From NCBI RefSeq assembly GCF_026262505.1, contig NC_067205.1, positions 24,805,693 through 24,869,692 on the forward strand: 64,000 nt of DNA. The letters run 5' to 3'. Within the stretch, counting starts at the first letter, position 1, and each line of letters starts with the position of its first letter. The position numbers and the translations under genes were made by a program. The DNA comes from Trichomonas vaginalis G3 (Eukaryota; Parabasalia; Trichomonadida; Trichomonadidae). The notes under the pieces were generated by a model, which was not told the DNA's origin, searched no databases, and worked only from the letters and a program-made list of their open reading frames with translations. Shown piece after piece: positions 1-10,878 of the stretch.

Positions 1-146
1 GTTAATGATATGAGAGCTGCTGAAACAGAACTGCTTGAAGTTTTTGAGAAAATGGTGCTCCCACGAAAGGTAAAGAAACGTTTGAAGTAGATGAGATAGA
101 TAAAGCTATAAAATTATTTGACGAAGTTGCTGAAAAATACATGTAA
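1..146 (+). pseudogene. C-terminal piece of KilA-N/T5orf172 protein
   Basis: The fragment matches the last 45-50 residues of the whole-looking gene at 57871-58482 (minus strand), including the closing FDEVAEKYM before the stop. In that homologue the region lies at the end of a T5orf172 (GIY-YIG-like) domain. The rest of the gene is beyond the left edge, and this copy is not intact. Its presence ties Polinton A to the variable gene pool also used by Polinton C. Confidence 0.7.
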
Positions 147-234
147 AGCGTTTATTTTTGGTCTTTTGTGAAAGTCAGAAAATAACGCTAATTTTTTTCT
201 AACAAATTTTTTTATTTTGTATGTAAAGACAGTA

Positions 235-1076
235 ATGTCAACATTAGAGAACACAACAACAGTTATAGTCCATGAAGCCATAAATGAAGAATACGAGTAC
301 ATACAGTATAACAAACAGTTACGTCTCATTCGTTCAGTCAAAGATGACATGTACCAAATGCAAAGTATAATGAATGCTCTTCGTTCTACAAAGCAAGCAT
401 ATCATTGGTTTGAAAACCAACAGACAAAAGAACTTTTAGAAGAATTTCCTCATATGATTGCTTCCCTCGGAAAACCGAGAGAAGAGATTCCGTACGAAAA
501 TCGCAAGAATTTGGCTCCTGGTTTGAAAGGTTATTATGTTCATAGACTTTTAGTAAATGCTGTAGCAATGTGGGCTTCACCTCGTTATGCTTGTTATATT
601 TTCATGATGTTAGATGAACTATATAAAGCAGAACGTGGAGAGATGGAAAAGAAACTTCATGCAAAAGATGAAGTCATTGAATCCAAAGACAAAAGCATAC
701 AGAAAAGAATACCGCGTTCAGTACCAAAAGGAAAGGAAAAGAGTATAAATATATGATTTATATTGAAGAGTTGGAGAAAGAAGAAGATAAAGATATGGTT
801 ATGTTGCATTTAGTCAGAAGAAACAACAAGAGCTTTTATGACTTAGCTAAAATATATAAATCTGACAGAAACTGGTTCTATCGTGAAAACTTACCGATTT
901 CAATGACACCGAATGAGCAAATAAAGGAAATTGTCAAAAATACTCTTCCTCAAACACACTATGACATCAAAGGTTGCACAATACTTACATTCAAAGATGA
1001 CTTAACATTACTGAAGGAAAAAATAACAGAATATTTCGACAACTTCAAAGAGGAAGAACGAAAAAATCTAAGCTAA
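235..1076 (+). pseudogene. KilA-N domain protein, probably broken
   Basis: The first part reads as a KilA-N domain of the type found in large DNA viruses and phages. The sequence GLKGYYVHRLLVNAVAMWAS followed by YACYIFMMLDELY is the classic C-terminal KilA-N helix pair, in which invariant tryptophan and proline-like positions surround a conserved helix. A lysine/glutamate-rich coiled linker and a C-terminal domain ending near 1076 follow. KilA-N domains bind DNA, so a regulatory role is inferred. I place the start at the ATG at 235, just downstream of a TTTTTTTATT box; an upstream in-frame extension lacks an ATG. About one break appears between the halves. Confidence 0.6.
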
Positions 1077-1116
1077 TTTTATTTTTTTTATAAAATTTTA
1101 TCTCATATGAAAGAAC

Positions 1117-1332
1117 ATGAATTTAGAATATTCGGAACTCATGACAGAAGAAGAGAACGAACAACATGTAAAAGATTATGCAAAATTTCTGAAGACATAC
1201 AAAGCATTTAAACAATATCTAAATGCTTCTAAAGATTATGCAAAATTTCTGAAGGTATATAAAGCTTATGAAAAAGCGTATGAAAAGTTTATACATTGGG
1301 GAATTGTTGTAAAATATCGATATGAAGACTAA
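1117..1332 (+). CDS. Small lysine-rich repeat protein
   Basis: This is a 71-residue ORF I do not recognise. It holds an internal duplication: the block KDYAKFLK-x-YKA occurs twice about 22 residues apart, followed by a third YEKAYEKF half-repeat. The residues are strongly amphipathic, suggesting a short coiled coil or helical hairpin. It follows the KilA-N gene after 40 AT-rich bases. It may be a real small viral gene; the only evidence is the clean reading frame and the codon-level repeat. Confidence 0.4.
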   Translation: MNLEYSELMTEEENEQHVKDYAKFLKTYKAFKQYLNASKDYAKFLKVYKAYEKAYEKFIHWGIVVKYRYED

Positions 1333-1350
1333 CCGAAAATATATTTTTGC

Positions 1351-1819
1351 TTAAATAGCTTCAGGGTCTATTTCTTCAACCATTTCACTTCCTTCGTCAA
1401 TGTCAATAGAAGCTTCTTCAACCTTTGGTAAGAATTTCTGTATAACATCTTTGTTCGTTATTGTCTTCAGAGATGAAGGATAATATTTCACATTTGTTTC
1501 ACCTTTCTTATATTCTTTCTGTTCGGAAAGATTTAAAGCAATACTGAAGAAGTCAACGTTAGAGTTCTTTATGACAGTATAATGAGTATCTTTGACATTC
1601 ACGAAGAAACTCTTTTGTTTCAAAACTACTGCTAACTCTTGTGAAGTATAACGTTTGCGGTCAATGATGATAGCTAATGGTCTGACATACTGACCAAACT
1701 TAGATTCTTTTCACAAACTTCTTTAAAGATAACATTAACGTTGAAGCACCATTGAACTCATTCTTGATGGCAGTAGCGAGAGCATTGTATGAAGAACTTG
1801 CATCTTGCATGTGTTTCAT
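1351..1819 (-). pseudogene. Acidic-tailed small protein, relative of the gene at 22766
   Basis: The minus-strand gene starts at an ATG at 1819, preceded on that strand by a TTTTTATTTTA box, and ends in an acidic tail (about 20 residues rich in E, D and I, closing EEIDPEAI). The B-copy gene at 22766-23186 has the same size and an equivalent tail closing DIDPEMF, so I treat them as one family. Acidic C-termini of this sort are typical of single-strand DNA-binding proteins, but no OB fold can be shown by eye, so that role is only a suggestion. It is divergent from the polymerase gene to its right. About one break. Confidence 0.45.
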
Positions 1820-1908
1820 TAAAATAAAAATATTAAATTAATTTTGAAAATAACTTTAAAAAATCTAATCTAATTTTTCAAAATATATTTTTTTATTTCC
1901 TACTAAAG
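1820..1908. promoter_or_regulatory. Divergent promoter region
   Basis: These 89 AT-rich bases separate the divergent acidic-tail gene and the polymerase. Facing each start codon is a T-rich box of the type seen before most genes of these elements: TTTTTATTTTA before the minus-strand ATG, and TTTTTTATTTCC about 10 bases before the plus-strand ATG. Confidence 0.4.
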
Positions 1909-4900
1909 ATGTATCGGAAAGTTGTCTAAGTTAGAACACTCGGAGAATAAAAACAACTTCTTACAAAGCTAATATAATGTTGCAAAGCATTACGCAACAA
2001 ACAAAAAAGCACTCGCTGACTTCATTAAAGACTATAATGGTGCAATAAGTTATGATAGAATTCATGAGTTCATAAAGCCGCAACGCGGCGAGGACGAAGT
2101 CCATGCAAACTTTTCCTTTAAAGACGTTGCCTATTGACTTATATCATAGACGTTCAGACCTCATGAAGTAAGAGAGAAATGTTTGACATAACAAATGCAA
2201 ACGTTGGTGAAACAAGAAGAAGAGACGACACACTGAAACAACAGAGAAGAGAGATGTTTAAGAGCGCTATAGAACAAGTTCGCAAAGCTAACGATGTCCT
2301 TCGTTCCATTGACGACAAACCAAAAGAAGGTGAGAGATGGTTAAAGAAAGATGAAGAGAATAGGAAGAGGAATGTTAAGACAGGCAATAGACTCATTGAC
2401 TTTAACATCGAAGCTTTAGATGAACCAAACAGAGACTACTTACACAAACATTTCGGTAAGGTTTTCATGAGACTCTTAGAGAAAATTAAAATAAACTCAC
2501 AACAGAGATGGATGGTATGTTATAAACTTGGTGGAAAGTATGAATGTTCTACGTTAAACCTCAATAATATTGGAACATTACTACATCAGCTCTTGAAGGA
2601 GAACTTTATATCAGAGATAGAAGCAAATGCTGCAGGTATTGTTGAAATGCACTATGACTTCTTCTTGACAAACATAAAGAATCTTACTGAAATAAAGATG
2701 TATGATTTAACAGAATATGAAGGCTTAACGATGTCAGATGTTAAGAAAGGAAAGCCAAAAAAGAGACCATATAGAGATGAAAGCACACTGACAAATGACC
2801 AGAAAGCCATTTGGAAGCTCTTAAGCAAACAGGAAACCCAGCACTTATAGAAAACTTTTGGAAAGATAATGGTGAAAAGAAGTTTTATAAGAAGAGAAGC
2901 GGTCAGTTCTGGAAGTATCTTTGCACATTACCTATAAATCTTGAACGCTACCAAATCTTCAATGAACTGAACAAAAGAACTGCAGCACTTATGACAGAAG
3001 ACAATTGTTTCGTTTATGCTTGCATTCAGGCTGGAGTAAATGAAGAAACTATTGACCACATGAGAGAAGTCATTCGTGTTAGAGACTTTCCTCAAAGTAA
3101 AGTACAAGAAATTTCTGACGCAACATATAGCATTTAATGTTACCATTATTTCAATGACTCAAGACATAATGAAATAAAGAGATACATACCAAAAGAATGT
3201 GAAACTGTTAGAACTATTGACTTACTTCTTGTTGAAGACCACTACATGCTAAACGAAAGATTACCAATGACAACATATTTCATTCGCAACTATATAGAAA
3301 TCTTGAAGGAGTGTGGTGGAATGAACATTGAGAAACAAATGAAGATTTATACAAAGAGAGAAGATAAATATGTAGTTCGTTATGATAGAACAACACCGTT
3401 ATGGGATGTTATGAAAACATTGTGCGAGTGCAAATATTTCGAACCTATTTCTTATGGAGAACTTTTCACATATACGACTGACTTATATAAACAGAACCTT
3501 GCACCATTTAAAGATTTGACATATGCTCCAAAGTATTGTGTACAACTGAAGAAGAAAGCCGAGTCAAAAGAAGTAAATAAAAATAAGTGCAAGTTCATTC
3601 CTGAGCACGTTTTCTTTGCTGACTTTGAGTGCAGTACCGATGGCTTTCATAAAGCTTTTAACATCTGTTATGACAGTGAAGATGGTTCAGTGAGTGAAAG
3701 CATTTGGGGTCAGAACTGTGCAACAGAATTTTTGGAACGACTTCCTGACAAGAGTTTAATATATTTCCATAACCTCAGTTATGATATAAACTTCATCTTA
3801 AGACACATGACAGAAGTGAAAGGAACTCCCATCATTAAAGGTTCACGAACAATGCAAATAACTGGCTTATATAAAGGAAGGGCAATTATTATAAAAGACT
3901 CTTACAGTGTTATAAATAAGAAGCTTAAACTATTTCCTGCTATGTTTAACTTACAAACAGGACCGAAAGAAGTATTTCCATATAACTACTACAGCAGTGT
4001 TTTGTTAGCAAATGACAACAGAACTGGTGTCATTTCTGAAGCATGTAAGTTTGTAAAAGATATTGATACATTCATGAAAAACATAGATTCCATCAAAGGT
4101 TGTAGAATAGATGAAAACCACTTCGACTTAGAAAAGTATAGCACATTTTATTGCAAACAAGATGTAAGAATTTTAAGAGAAGGTTTTGTTAAGTTCCGCA
4201 ATGACATATTGAAAGAATTTGATTTAAACGTTTATGACTACGTTAGTATTTGTTCAATTGCTAACAAACTTTTCGAAAACAGAGTATATTTTCCGAATGG
4301 AAATTTATATGACCTCTCAAATAAACCAAGAGAATTTATTTCACGCTGTATTCAAGGTGGAAGATGTATGCTGTCAGATAACATTAAACAAAAGAGTAAA
4401 GAGAAACTCATTGCTGATTTCGACGCTGTTTCATTATATCCATCAGCTATAGCAAGACTTTATACTTTAGAAGGAATTCCAAAGGTTATGAAGAAAGAAA
4501 TGTTAAGCACAGAGTATCTCATGAGACATTTATTCGATGACGGCCAAAAGGAACCCATTGGTGAAAAGTTTATGTCTGGCTTCTTTGTTCTCATTAAGAT
4601 AACAGAGATTGGAATACATAGACACTTTCCTTTAATAGTTTGTGACCCTGAACTAAATCCAGAACTTAACGTTCCCAGAAGTTCAAACACTTGCTGTTTA
4701 ATGTATGTTGACCATATAACATTACAAGACCTCATAAAATATCAAGGTGTCAAATGTGAAGTGTTGCAAGGATACTATTACGATGGAAACAGAGATATTA
4801 GAATAAGAGATGAAGTAAAGAAGTTGTTTGAGTTAAGGTTAAAGTATAAGAAAGAAGGAAATCCTTTGCAAGAAAATATAAAGCTCATTCTGAACAGTAT

Positions 4901-5732
4901 TTATGGCAAAACTATTCTATCTCCTATTGAGTCAAAAATAACCATAGTAAATGACAAAGATGCTATAAGATATGGCATCAGAAACTACAACCATATAGTG
5001 AAGTTCGAAGGTTTGGATGGTTCAGATAAAACTATTTTCAAGCTAACGAAAAGCATTTGCAGACACTTTAACTTCTGTCCACTTGGTGTTAATATTCTGT
5101 CAATGTCGAAGAGAATAATGTGTGAAGTATTCTGTACTGCTGAAGATATGGGTCTTCAAATATTTTACCAGGACTGTGATAGCATGCATATTTTCAATGA
5201 AGACATCCCACTGTTAGCTCAGGAATTTCAGAAGAGATACGGTAGAGAACTTATTGGTAAAACATTAGGTCAGTTCCATTCTGACTTCGCAGAAATAACA
5301 CCTGGAAAACAAAGTTTAGCATACAAGTCAATATTTTGTGGAAAGAAGACCTACATAGACTTACTCACGAATGATTTAAATGAAGTTGCATTTCATGCAC
5401 GTTGTAAAGGTGTAAAACAAGACGTTCTTGCTTTAACAGCTAATGAAATGTTTCCTGAAGCTATACAATGCTATTACAATGAAGATAAGAACATTCACAT
5501 ACCTGTTGGAACATATGACAAAGACTCTGAGTTCAGTTTAATGAAACTTTACAAAGCACTTCATGATGGTCAAGAGATTGGATTTGACTTATGTAAGTCA
5601 TGTCAACCTTGCTTTGCTGAAAAGTTTAACTTCTCAATAACGACTAAAACAAGCTTTATTCGTAAGTTGAATTCTGAGGTCATTTATTTTTTTGTCAGCA
5701 GTGAGACCATTCGTGATAAAATAAGCCGCTAG
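1909..5732 (+). pseudogene. Protein-primed family-B DNA polymerase (Polinton PolB), lineage 1
   Basis: This is the replicative polymerase of the element. The large C-terminal reading frame (from about 3246) shows all the family-B landmarks in order: exonuclease motif I (FADFECSTD), motif II (FHNLSYDINFIL), motif III (YCKQDVRIL), polymerase motif A with SLYPS (DFDAVSLYPSAI), motif B (LNSIYGKT) and motif C (YQDCDSMHI). The spacing matches phi29-like protein-primed enzymes. The N-terminal part (about 1909-3240) is lysine-rich and holds the extra domain usual in Polinton polymerases. The start follows a TTTTTTATT box. The gene is broken, with a few breaks, mostly in the N-terminal third. A double-hairpin mini-element lies in the N-terminal part and another abuts the stop. 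Confidence 0.9.
2077..2105. repeat. GC-rich double-hairpin mini-element, copy 1
   Basis: Two adjacent perfect hairpins occur: GCCGC-AAC-GCGGC, then GGAC-GAA-GTCC, followed by ATG. The unit is far more GC-rich than its surroundings and sits inside coding-type sequence of the polymerase N-terminus. Two further copies (5725, 7104) keep the layout but change stem bases on both sides together. Confidence 0.7.
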
Positions 5733-5752
5733 CGGCAAGGGCGAAGCCAATG
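5725..5752. repeat. GC-rich double-hairpin mini-element, copy 2
   Basis: GCCGC-TA-GCGGC is followed by AA, then GGGC-GAA-GCCA and ATG. It lies at the junction between the polymerase 3' end (plus strand) and the 3' end of the structural-type gene on the minus strand. Confidence 0.65.
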
Positions 5753-6621
5753 TGGTCATTTACAATACTGCGATGGTAGAGTTTAAGAGTTGTGTCTTCA
5801 ATGTAGAGACAGTCCTTATGGTCTGGAGGTAGCAAAACAGGTGCTTTATGGTCATGAGTGGAGAAACATGTCTATCCAAAACTCACGATTGAAGCCAGTA
5901 AGCTTGTAATACTTAGGGTTAGGAAGTGGTGAAGTTCTCGTATGACCAATGAACTCATTTTCAACTCCCTTACTTAAGTTTGAATATAATATAGCTTGCT
6001 TTCTATCCCAAATACCTGGAAATCTAATTTCGGAAAATTCATTTTTCCTCGGAAGCATTGCATCATAATTGAAAACATTTTTGAAATCATCACTTGGTTC
6101 AGAGATTTGAAATCTTATACGTAATGGATTTTCTTTCTTTTTAGCTACTTCATTGAATGGTGAGAATACAATGAATGACAGTCATGAGTTCCATCGCATT
6201 TGCTACAAACTCGTAATGAAAAGCTATTAATCTTTCTACAATTCCTTCTTCTTTCAGTTCTGCAAGAAAAATCACGTAAAGGCTGTAAAGTTTGTACTTC
6301 AATGTTAAATTCTTTTGAAATTTTCGTAAAATGTAATTTATACAGTCTTCTAACGTCGTACTGTCATTGAAGTATTTGTATATGTGAATGTTTTGGGCGC
6401 TTAAAGACTGTTCGTCATTTCTATCTCGACTTGAAGTATAAAGTCAACCTTTCTGAAAGCACGTGTTATATATACATAGATTGTTATGCCAATGTACTTC
6501 TCTTCATTTATGTTCACATCCAGTCTGTTGGAAAACTTAAACGTTACTTCTGTTCCCCTTTATTTTGACGTCAGGGTTTTCACTACTGAACGCAACAGAT
6601 AAAGGTATTTGTCTATACATT
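5753..6621 (-). pseudogene. Structural-type protein family shared by A, B and C
   Basis: The minus-strand gene starts at an ATG at 6621 behind a TTTTTATTCCG box. I do not recognise the family, but its C-terminal half lines up by eye with the genes at 36105-36953 and 62083-62943. All three have an acidic/aromatic stretch, then FxxxLS-x(4)-NxF, a KxY motif, a phenylalanine/tryptophan-rich strand and a closing PLY-x(4)-YLELS-like strand. Presence in all three elements suggests a core virion component such as a minor capsid or fibre-linked protein; this is inference. The copy is heavily broken, with several breaks. Confidence 0.45.
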
Positions 6622-6645
6622 TAATTCGGAATAAAAATAAACCAT

Positions 6646-6907
6646 TTACTCTTTTTTTGCTTCAGCTTCTTTAGCTTTTGCTTCAGCTTCTTCTCTAGCT
6701 TTTTTCGCCAGTAGTCTTGGGTTCTTTTGTCTTCCAGCAGCTAATGCAGCAAGTTGTTTTTCACTAAGTTTTCTCTTTGGTCTCTCTGGCTTTGTTCTTG
6801 TTTTTGTTCCTTCAGTTCGGATAAAATTGCTCACGAATTTCTTTCTTCAATGCTTCAACATCTATGACCCTTGGGTCTTGTCCGTAGGGCTTGTCTGAGT
6901 CATTTGA
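6646..6907 (-). pseudogene. Basic Lys/Ala-rich protein
   Basis: Minus-strand reading frames encode a short acidic-to-basic N-terminus (DPRVIDVEALKKEI) and a C-terminus with RPKRKLSEKQLAALAAGRQK and a long K/E/A helix. The KxLSEKQLAALAxGRxK block is a recurring motif in small viral basic proteins of Polinton-like elements and suggests a DNA- or capsid-associated basic protein; the function is not established. About one break. Confidence 0.4.
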
Positions 6908-6949
6908 CTGCAGATAAAAAACAAAAATTAAAACTTTAACCGATGTAAA

Positions 6950-7377
6950 ATGAGCTTGTCAAAATCAGAGCGAGAGTCTATTATTTAAATGACGCCAGAG
7001 GAATACAACATCCTTTCTATTACGTAAGTCAGAGTAAAGATGGTAAAATATACGTAAGAAAAAGAAAGGTTCCATTAGCGAATGCAGAAAGCGACAGTAT
7101 TAAGGTGCATGGCACCGAGGGCGAAGCCCATGTTAAGCCTTCTATTCAAACTGAAAAGTCAATAGAACAAGAAGAAAAGAAGCCAGATGTACTTTCAATA
7201 ACGAACCAAGAGCTTATTGCAAAGTTCGTGAATTTCATTGAAAAACAAACCGAGTCAAAGAATCCTGACCCGCCAGTGAAAGAAGTTGAGACAAAAGAGA
7301 ATGTACAGTTCATTGAAAATGTCAAGAAACAACTTCCACCACGAATGCCAAGAAGAAGAGTGAGAATAATGAAGTAA
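6950..7377 (+). pseudogene. Small protein with inserted double hairpin
   Basis: Coding sequence on the plus strand begins at an ATG at 6950 and ends in a basic tail (PRMPRRRVRIMK) before the stop at 7377. The middle has a FYYVSQSKDGKIYVRKRK strand pair and an acid/glutamine-rich helix. I do not recognise the family. The third double-hairpin unit (7104-7132) lies in the middle and is read through in frame, adding about nine residues. About one break lies near the start. The gene is immediately upstream of the major capsid gene. Confidence 0.45.
7104..7132. repeat. GC-rich double-hairpin mini-element, copy 3
   Basis: GGTGC-ATG-GCACC is followed by GA, then GGGC-GAA-GCCC and ATG. Both stems differ in sequence from copies 1 and 2, but pairing is preserved, which is covariation at the level of the DNA. 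The unit is carried in frame inside a gene. Confidence 0.65.
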
Positions 7378-9298
7378 ATAGATATTTTTATCTGAAGTAA
7401 ATACATGCAGAACGAACAGCTAAACGAATTTACTCCAGCAGAGCATATTCATCAGATTCGCTCATATTTCGATATCATAGACAATGCAGTTCAAATTGGT
7501 GACACTAATAGAAAATATTCTGACGCAAAGATTCATCACAACCTGGAACTGCTAAAGATAACACATGGGTAACATTCAATCTCTCACCTCCTGGTGAAAA
7601 TATGTTGGACCTTTACAATACATTCATTACGTATAAAATGGAAGGTCAATTTATTGTAGATAAAGAAATTGGTTCAGGTTCCAATAAAACAAACCCACCA
7701 GGATTTTGGATTGGTTTCGATGACGCTTTCTATGCAGTTGCTGGATATCAAATCCTTGCAAATGGTCGTATCGTATATTCTCAAGACACGCAAGAGAAGA
7801 AGCATATATAACTTCAAACTCACAAACTACCGAACAAATAAAGAAAGTAGATGTTTTCTCAAAGACTCGACATGAAGATGTATGGAGTCATTCGGGAACA
7901 TGCAGAACAGGACAAATTGTTAGTGGTCCAATTAAGCAGGAAAATCATTTGATTTTAAGCTTCGTTTAAGAATTCCTGTTAGAAGATTCCTTCCATTAGA
8001 AGCTATTCGATTTATTCCAGCTTTTGCAGGAAACATTCAGCTTAAAGTAAAGTTCAGTAGCGACGCCTTACAATGCACATCTATATCTGTAAATGATATC
8101 ATTGCTTTCAATCCAACTCTTAAAGTTGCATTTGCTTCAGATTCAAATCCACCGACAAATAAATTTGTTCCATGGAATGAAACATTCACTATGATAACGA
8201 AGGCAGTAGAAGCTAGTGGAACAGTTACTATTACAACTGTAACCCAGCAACTATTTCGAACAAAGATGATTTTAATGAATGTTTCATTCATCCAAAGTCA
8301 TTCTCTTTAGACCCTAACATTTATACAGAACTTGTAGAACATTATACAAACGAGGCTTTATGTTTTCCTGTTAAAGTTATGGATTGGATTCCTATGGACG
8401 GTTCATTCTCAAAGAATACAGATAGTTCAAGTGCAACATTTACAGCAGCTTATACGCCTATTAATGTTAAAAGTATTTGGGCACTATTTAGAAAGAAAGA
8501 CAACTATTATGTTAATTTTGAGAACCCTAAGTTTAAATATCTTCAGCTTTCCATGGGAGCTTATGGAAATATGCCTGCAGAACCTGAAAAATCATATGGA
8601 CCTGTATTTTATGAAATGGTTGCGAACGCCTGCAATACAAACAATGATATGATAGGATTTAATGAAGATGTTATGAGGTCATTGGTGGATGATGGTAGTG
8701 TGGAACATAAAATGGATAGCTATGACAAACACATTTCTTATGTGGTTTTCCAACAGAAGTAGACTTTTGCTTCCAGCAAGGTCAAACATCTACTGCTCCA
8801 ATAACATACAAATTGTCTGTTAAAGGACCTATTGAACTAGCAACTGAAAATGTATCAAAGCCACTTATTGGATTTATGAGGGATTGTTGCTTTGCCATTC
8901 AGGTGCGTGCTAATGGCATCCCCATAATAATGTCATAAGACGAAATGGTGGAAGTGAGGTGAACTCAAAAAGTGACACATATTTGGCCGGCTAAATTTCC
9001 CTTTAGTTTACATGTCAAAATTACAATAAATTAATTATTTTGCTTAGCAATTAGCTATGTATTAAAACTAAAATTATTACTATTCAATTCTTTACATTCA
9101 AATATTAAACAATTCAAATTTAATAACAAAGATATTACAATAAATAAAAAAAATGATTAAAAATGTCCCTGAAAATTTTCTGAAAGCTATCTCGTGTTTA
9201 GGTCTCAATTTTTTTTAGAAATAGAAAAAGATTGGATTTAACTTTCAAACATTATATATAGTTTTGTATATGGAAGCCTTTAAATACATGTTAATGAT

Positions 9299-9448
9299 AT
9301 GGAGTTGTATTGCGAGGAAGAGGGAATCAAAGAAATTGACGAAGTTCCAGAATTTTATTCAACAATTCTTAATCAATTAACAAAAACTATACCGAAACTT
9401 ATCTTACCATCCAAATCAAATCACATTACATACGGAATAAACATTTAA
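9299..9448 (+). other. Short ORF inside the transposon arm
   Basis: This 49-residue ATG-to-TAA frame has an acidic start (MELYCEEEGIKEIDEV) and a basic C-terminus. Most of it is repeated in inverted orientation in the right internal arm. It may be the captured end of a host or transposase gene carried by the foldback element. It is too short to assign. Confidence 0.25.
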
Positions 9449-9581
9449 TCTTTTATCATTAAAATTATATTTATACGTTATTTAATTTTTTTACGTCTAA
9501 GTTGAATAGGATAATAGCCGAAGATATAAAGTAACTATAGTTTACAAGCTAAGGAACAAATCAGCATTGAAACTAAAAAAT
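9323..9581 (+). repeat. Left arm of internal inverted repeat
   Basis: This arm matches the reverse complement of 10187-10444 almost base for base over about 258 bp. It marks a foldback element nested in the 8931-10797 transposon. The near-identity of the arms points to recent formation or gene conversion. Confidence 0.75.
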
Positions 9582-9799
9582 GCTGAAATATTATAATAAA
9601 TTGAAGAAATACTGTGATAGAATACCTAGTTATACTAGATACTATTATAATATGAATTCATTTGTATTGAATATCGATAATAAAAAATCGATGAAATATT
9701 AAAATGAGAATAAATTAATAATGAGATTATAAATTAGAATTATTTCTCTTTTATTTAAAATAAAAACTTAGTTCTATTTAAATTCGATAAAGAAGTACG

Positions 9800-9939
9800 A
9801 AAAAGTTGTATTATACGTATGATGTTGCCCGATGTTTGGTAACACTATTGTAGAATATAAGCATATATGATAGAAAAGCAATATGCTTAATATCGAGTAA
9901 TTCTAATTTTTTACGAAATTATTCAAATACGTTATTTTT
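9800..9939 (+). repeat. 140-bp direct repeat, first copy
   Basis: The block starting AAAAAGTTGTATTATACGTA recurs at 10053-10192 with no difference I can see. The spacer between copies (9940-10052) is unique. The pair lies in the loop of the internal inverted repeat. Confidence 0.75.
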
Positions 9940-10878
9940 AAAAATGAAAAGATAAGCATACCATTATGCAGTAGTTTGCGCACATATACTATGCTGATGA
10001 AAGTTGGTCTCTAATTCGAAACTTGAGTCTGTCAAATTGACGTTCAAGTATTAAAAAGTTGTATTATACGTATGATGTTGCCCGATGTTTGGTAACACTA
10101 TTGTAGAATATAAGCATATATGATAGAAAAGCAATATGCTTAATATCGAGTAATTCTAATTTTTTACGAAATTATTCAAATACGTTATTTTTTAGTTTCA
10201 ATGCTGATTTGTTCCTTAGCTTGTAAACTATAGTTACTTTATATCTTCGGCTATTATCCTATTCAACTTAGACGTAAAAAATTAAATAACGTATAAATAT
10301 AATTTTAATGATAAAAGATTAAATGTTTATTCCGTATGTAATGTGATTTGATTTGGATGGTAAGATAAGTTTCGGTATAGTTTTTGTTAATTGATTAAGA
10401 ATTGTTGAATAAAATTCTGGAACTTCGTCAATTTCTTTGATTCCTTCTTGAAGCGTTGAATTTTCTTATTGACTCTCTTTTTATAACTTTTGAAAGAAAC
10501 CGTAAAAATTGTGAAACATGCTTTTTAATAAAAAACAATTTTGATGAAAACCATAAATTAATTTAAAATTGAAATAATTTTTGAAATCTATGATATTGAA
10601 TAAAAAAATTTATAGTGTAGATATTGATATAGATATAGATGTTAATTTTAATATGATATTTGATAAAATTTTTTTTATCAAAACATACTGATAATAGGTT
10701 GACATGTAATATGATATTTTGCCTTGTAAATATATTTGGTCGGCAAAATAACCTAATTACTCTTATTTTGAGTTCACTTCCACCATTTCGTCTTATGATA
10801 ATAAGATTAGATGGCTATAACTTAGCTACGGACGACGGTGAGGAATAAAGGATGAACGTTTATTTTTAAAGCTTATAA

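Larger units (their letters stand above)
8931..10797. mobile_element. 1.87-kb inverted-repeat DNA transposon in capsid gene
   Basis: The element is bounded by terminal inverted repeats with core CATAAGACGAAATGGTGGAA (about 24 bp, then a 5-bp gap and ACTCAAAA), and flanked by a 7-bp target duplication ATAATAA (8924-8930 and 10798-10804). The interior has an internal inverted repeat of about 258 bp (9323-9581 versus 10187-10444) and a 140-bp direct repeat (9800-9939 and 10053-10192). No transposase is visible; the longest coding-like trace is a 49-codon ORF at 9299-9448 that overlaps the left internal arm. It looks like a non-autonomous composite, one foldback element nested in another. The family is unrecognised; a TA-target mariner is unlikely given the 7-bp duplication. 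Confidence 0.75.
7405..10848 (+). pseudogene. Polinton A major capsid protein gene, interrupted by a transposon
   Basis: The plus-strand gene begins at ATG 7405 after a TATTTTTATCTGA box. It is followed by typical double-jelly-roll capsid strands: aromatic and glycine-rich segments such as NPPGFWIGFDDAFY, RFLPLEAIRF-like and SMGAYGNMPAEPEKSYGP, with ANGIPII near the end. The length without the insert (about 1.58 kb) matches the 535-residue capsid of Polinton C. It differs in sequence from the B/C capsid, so the assignment rests on position, length and strand pattern. A 1867-bp element splits the last few codons, and the natural stop is at 10846-10848. The gene is broken, with several breaks besides the insertion. 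Confidence 0.6.

Noticed and set aside
8931-10797. Mariner-type element
   Set aside because: The target duplication is 7 bp rather than TA, and no transposase is visible.
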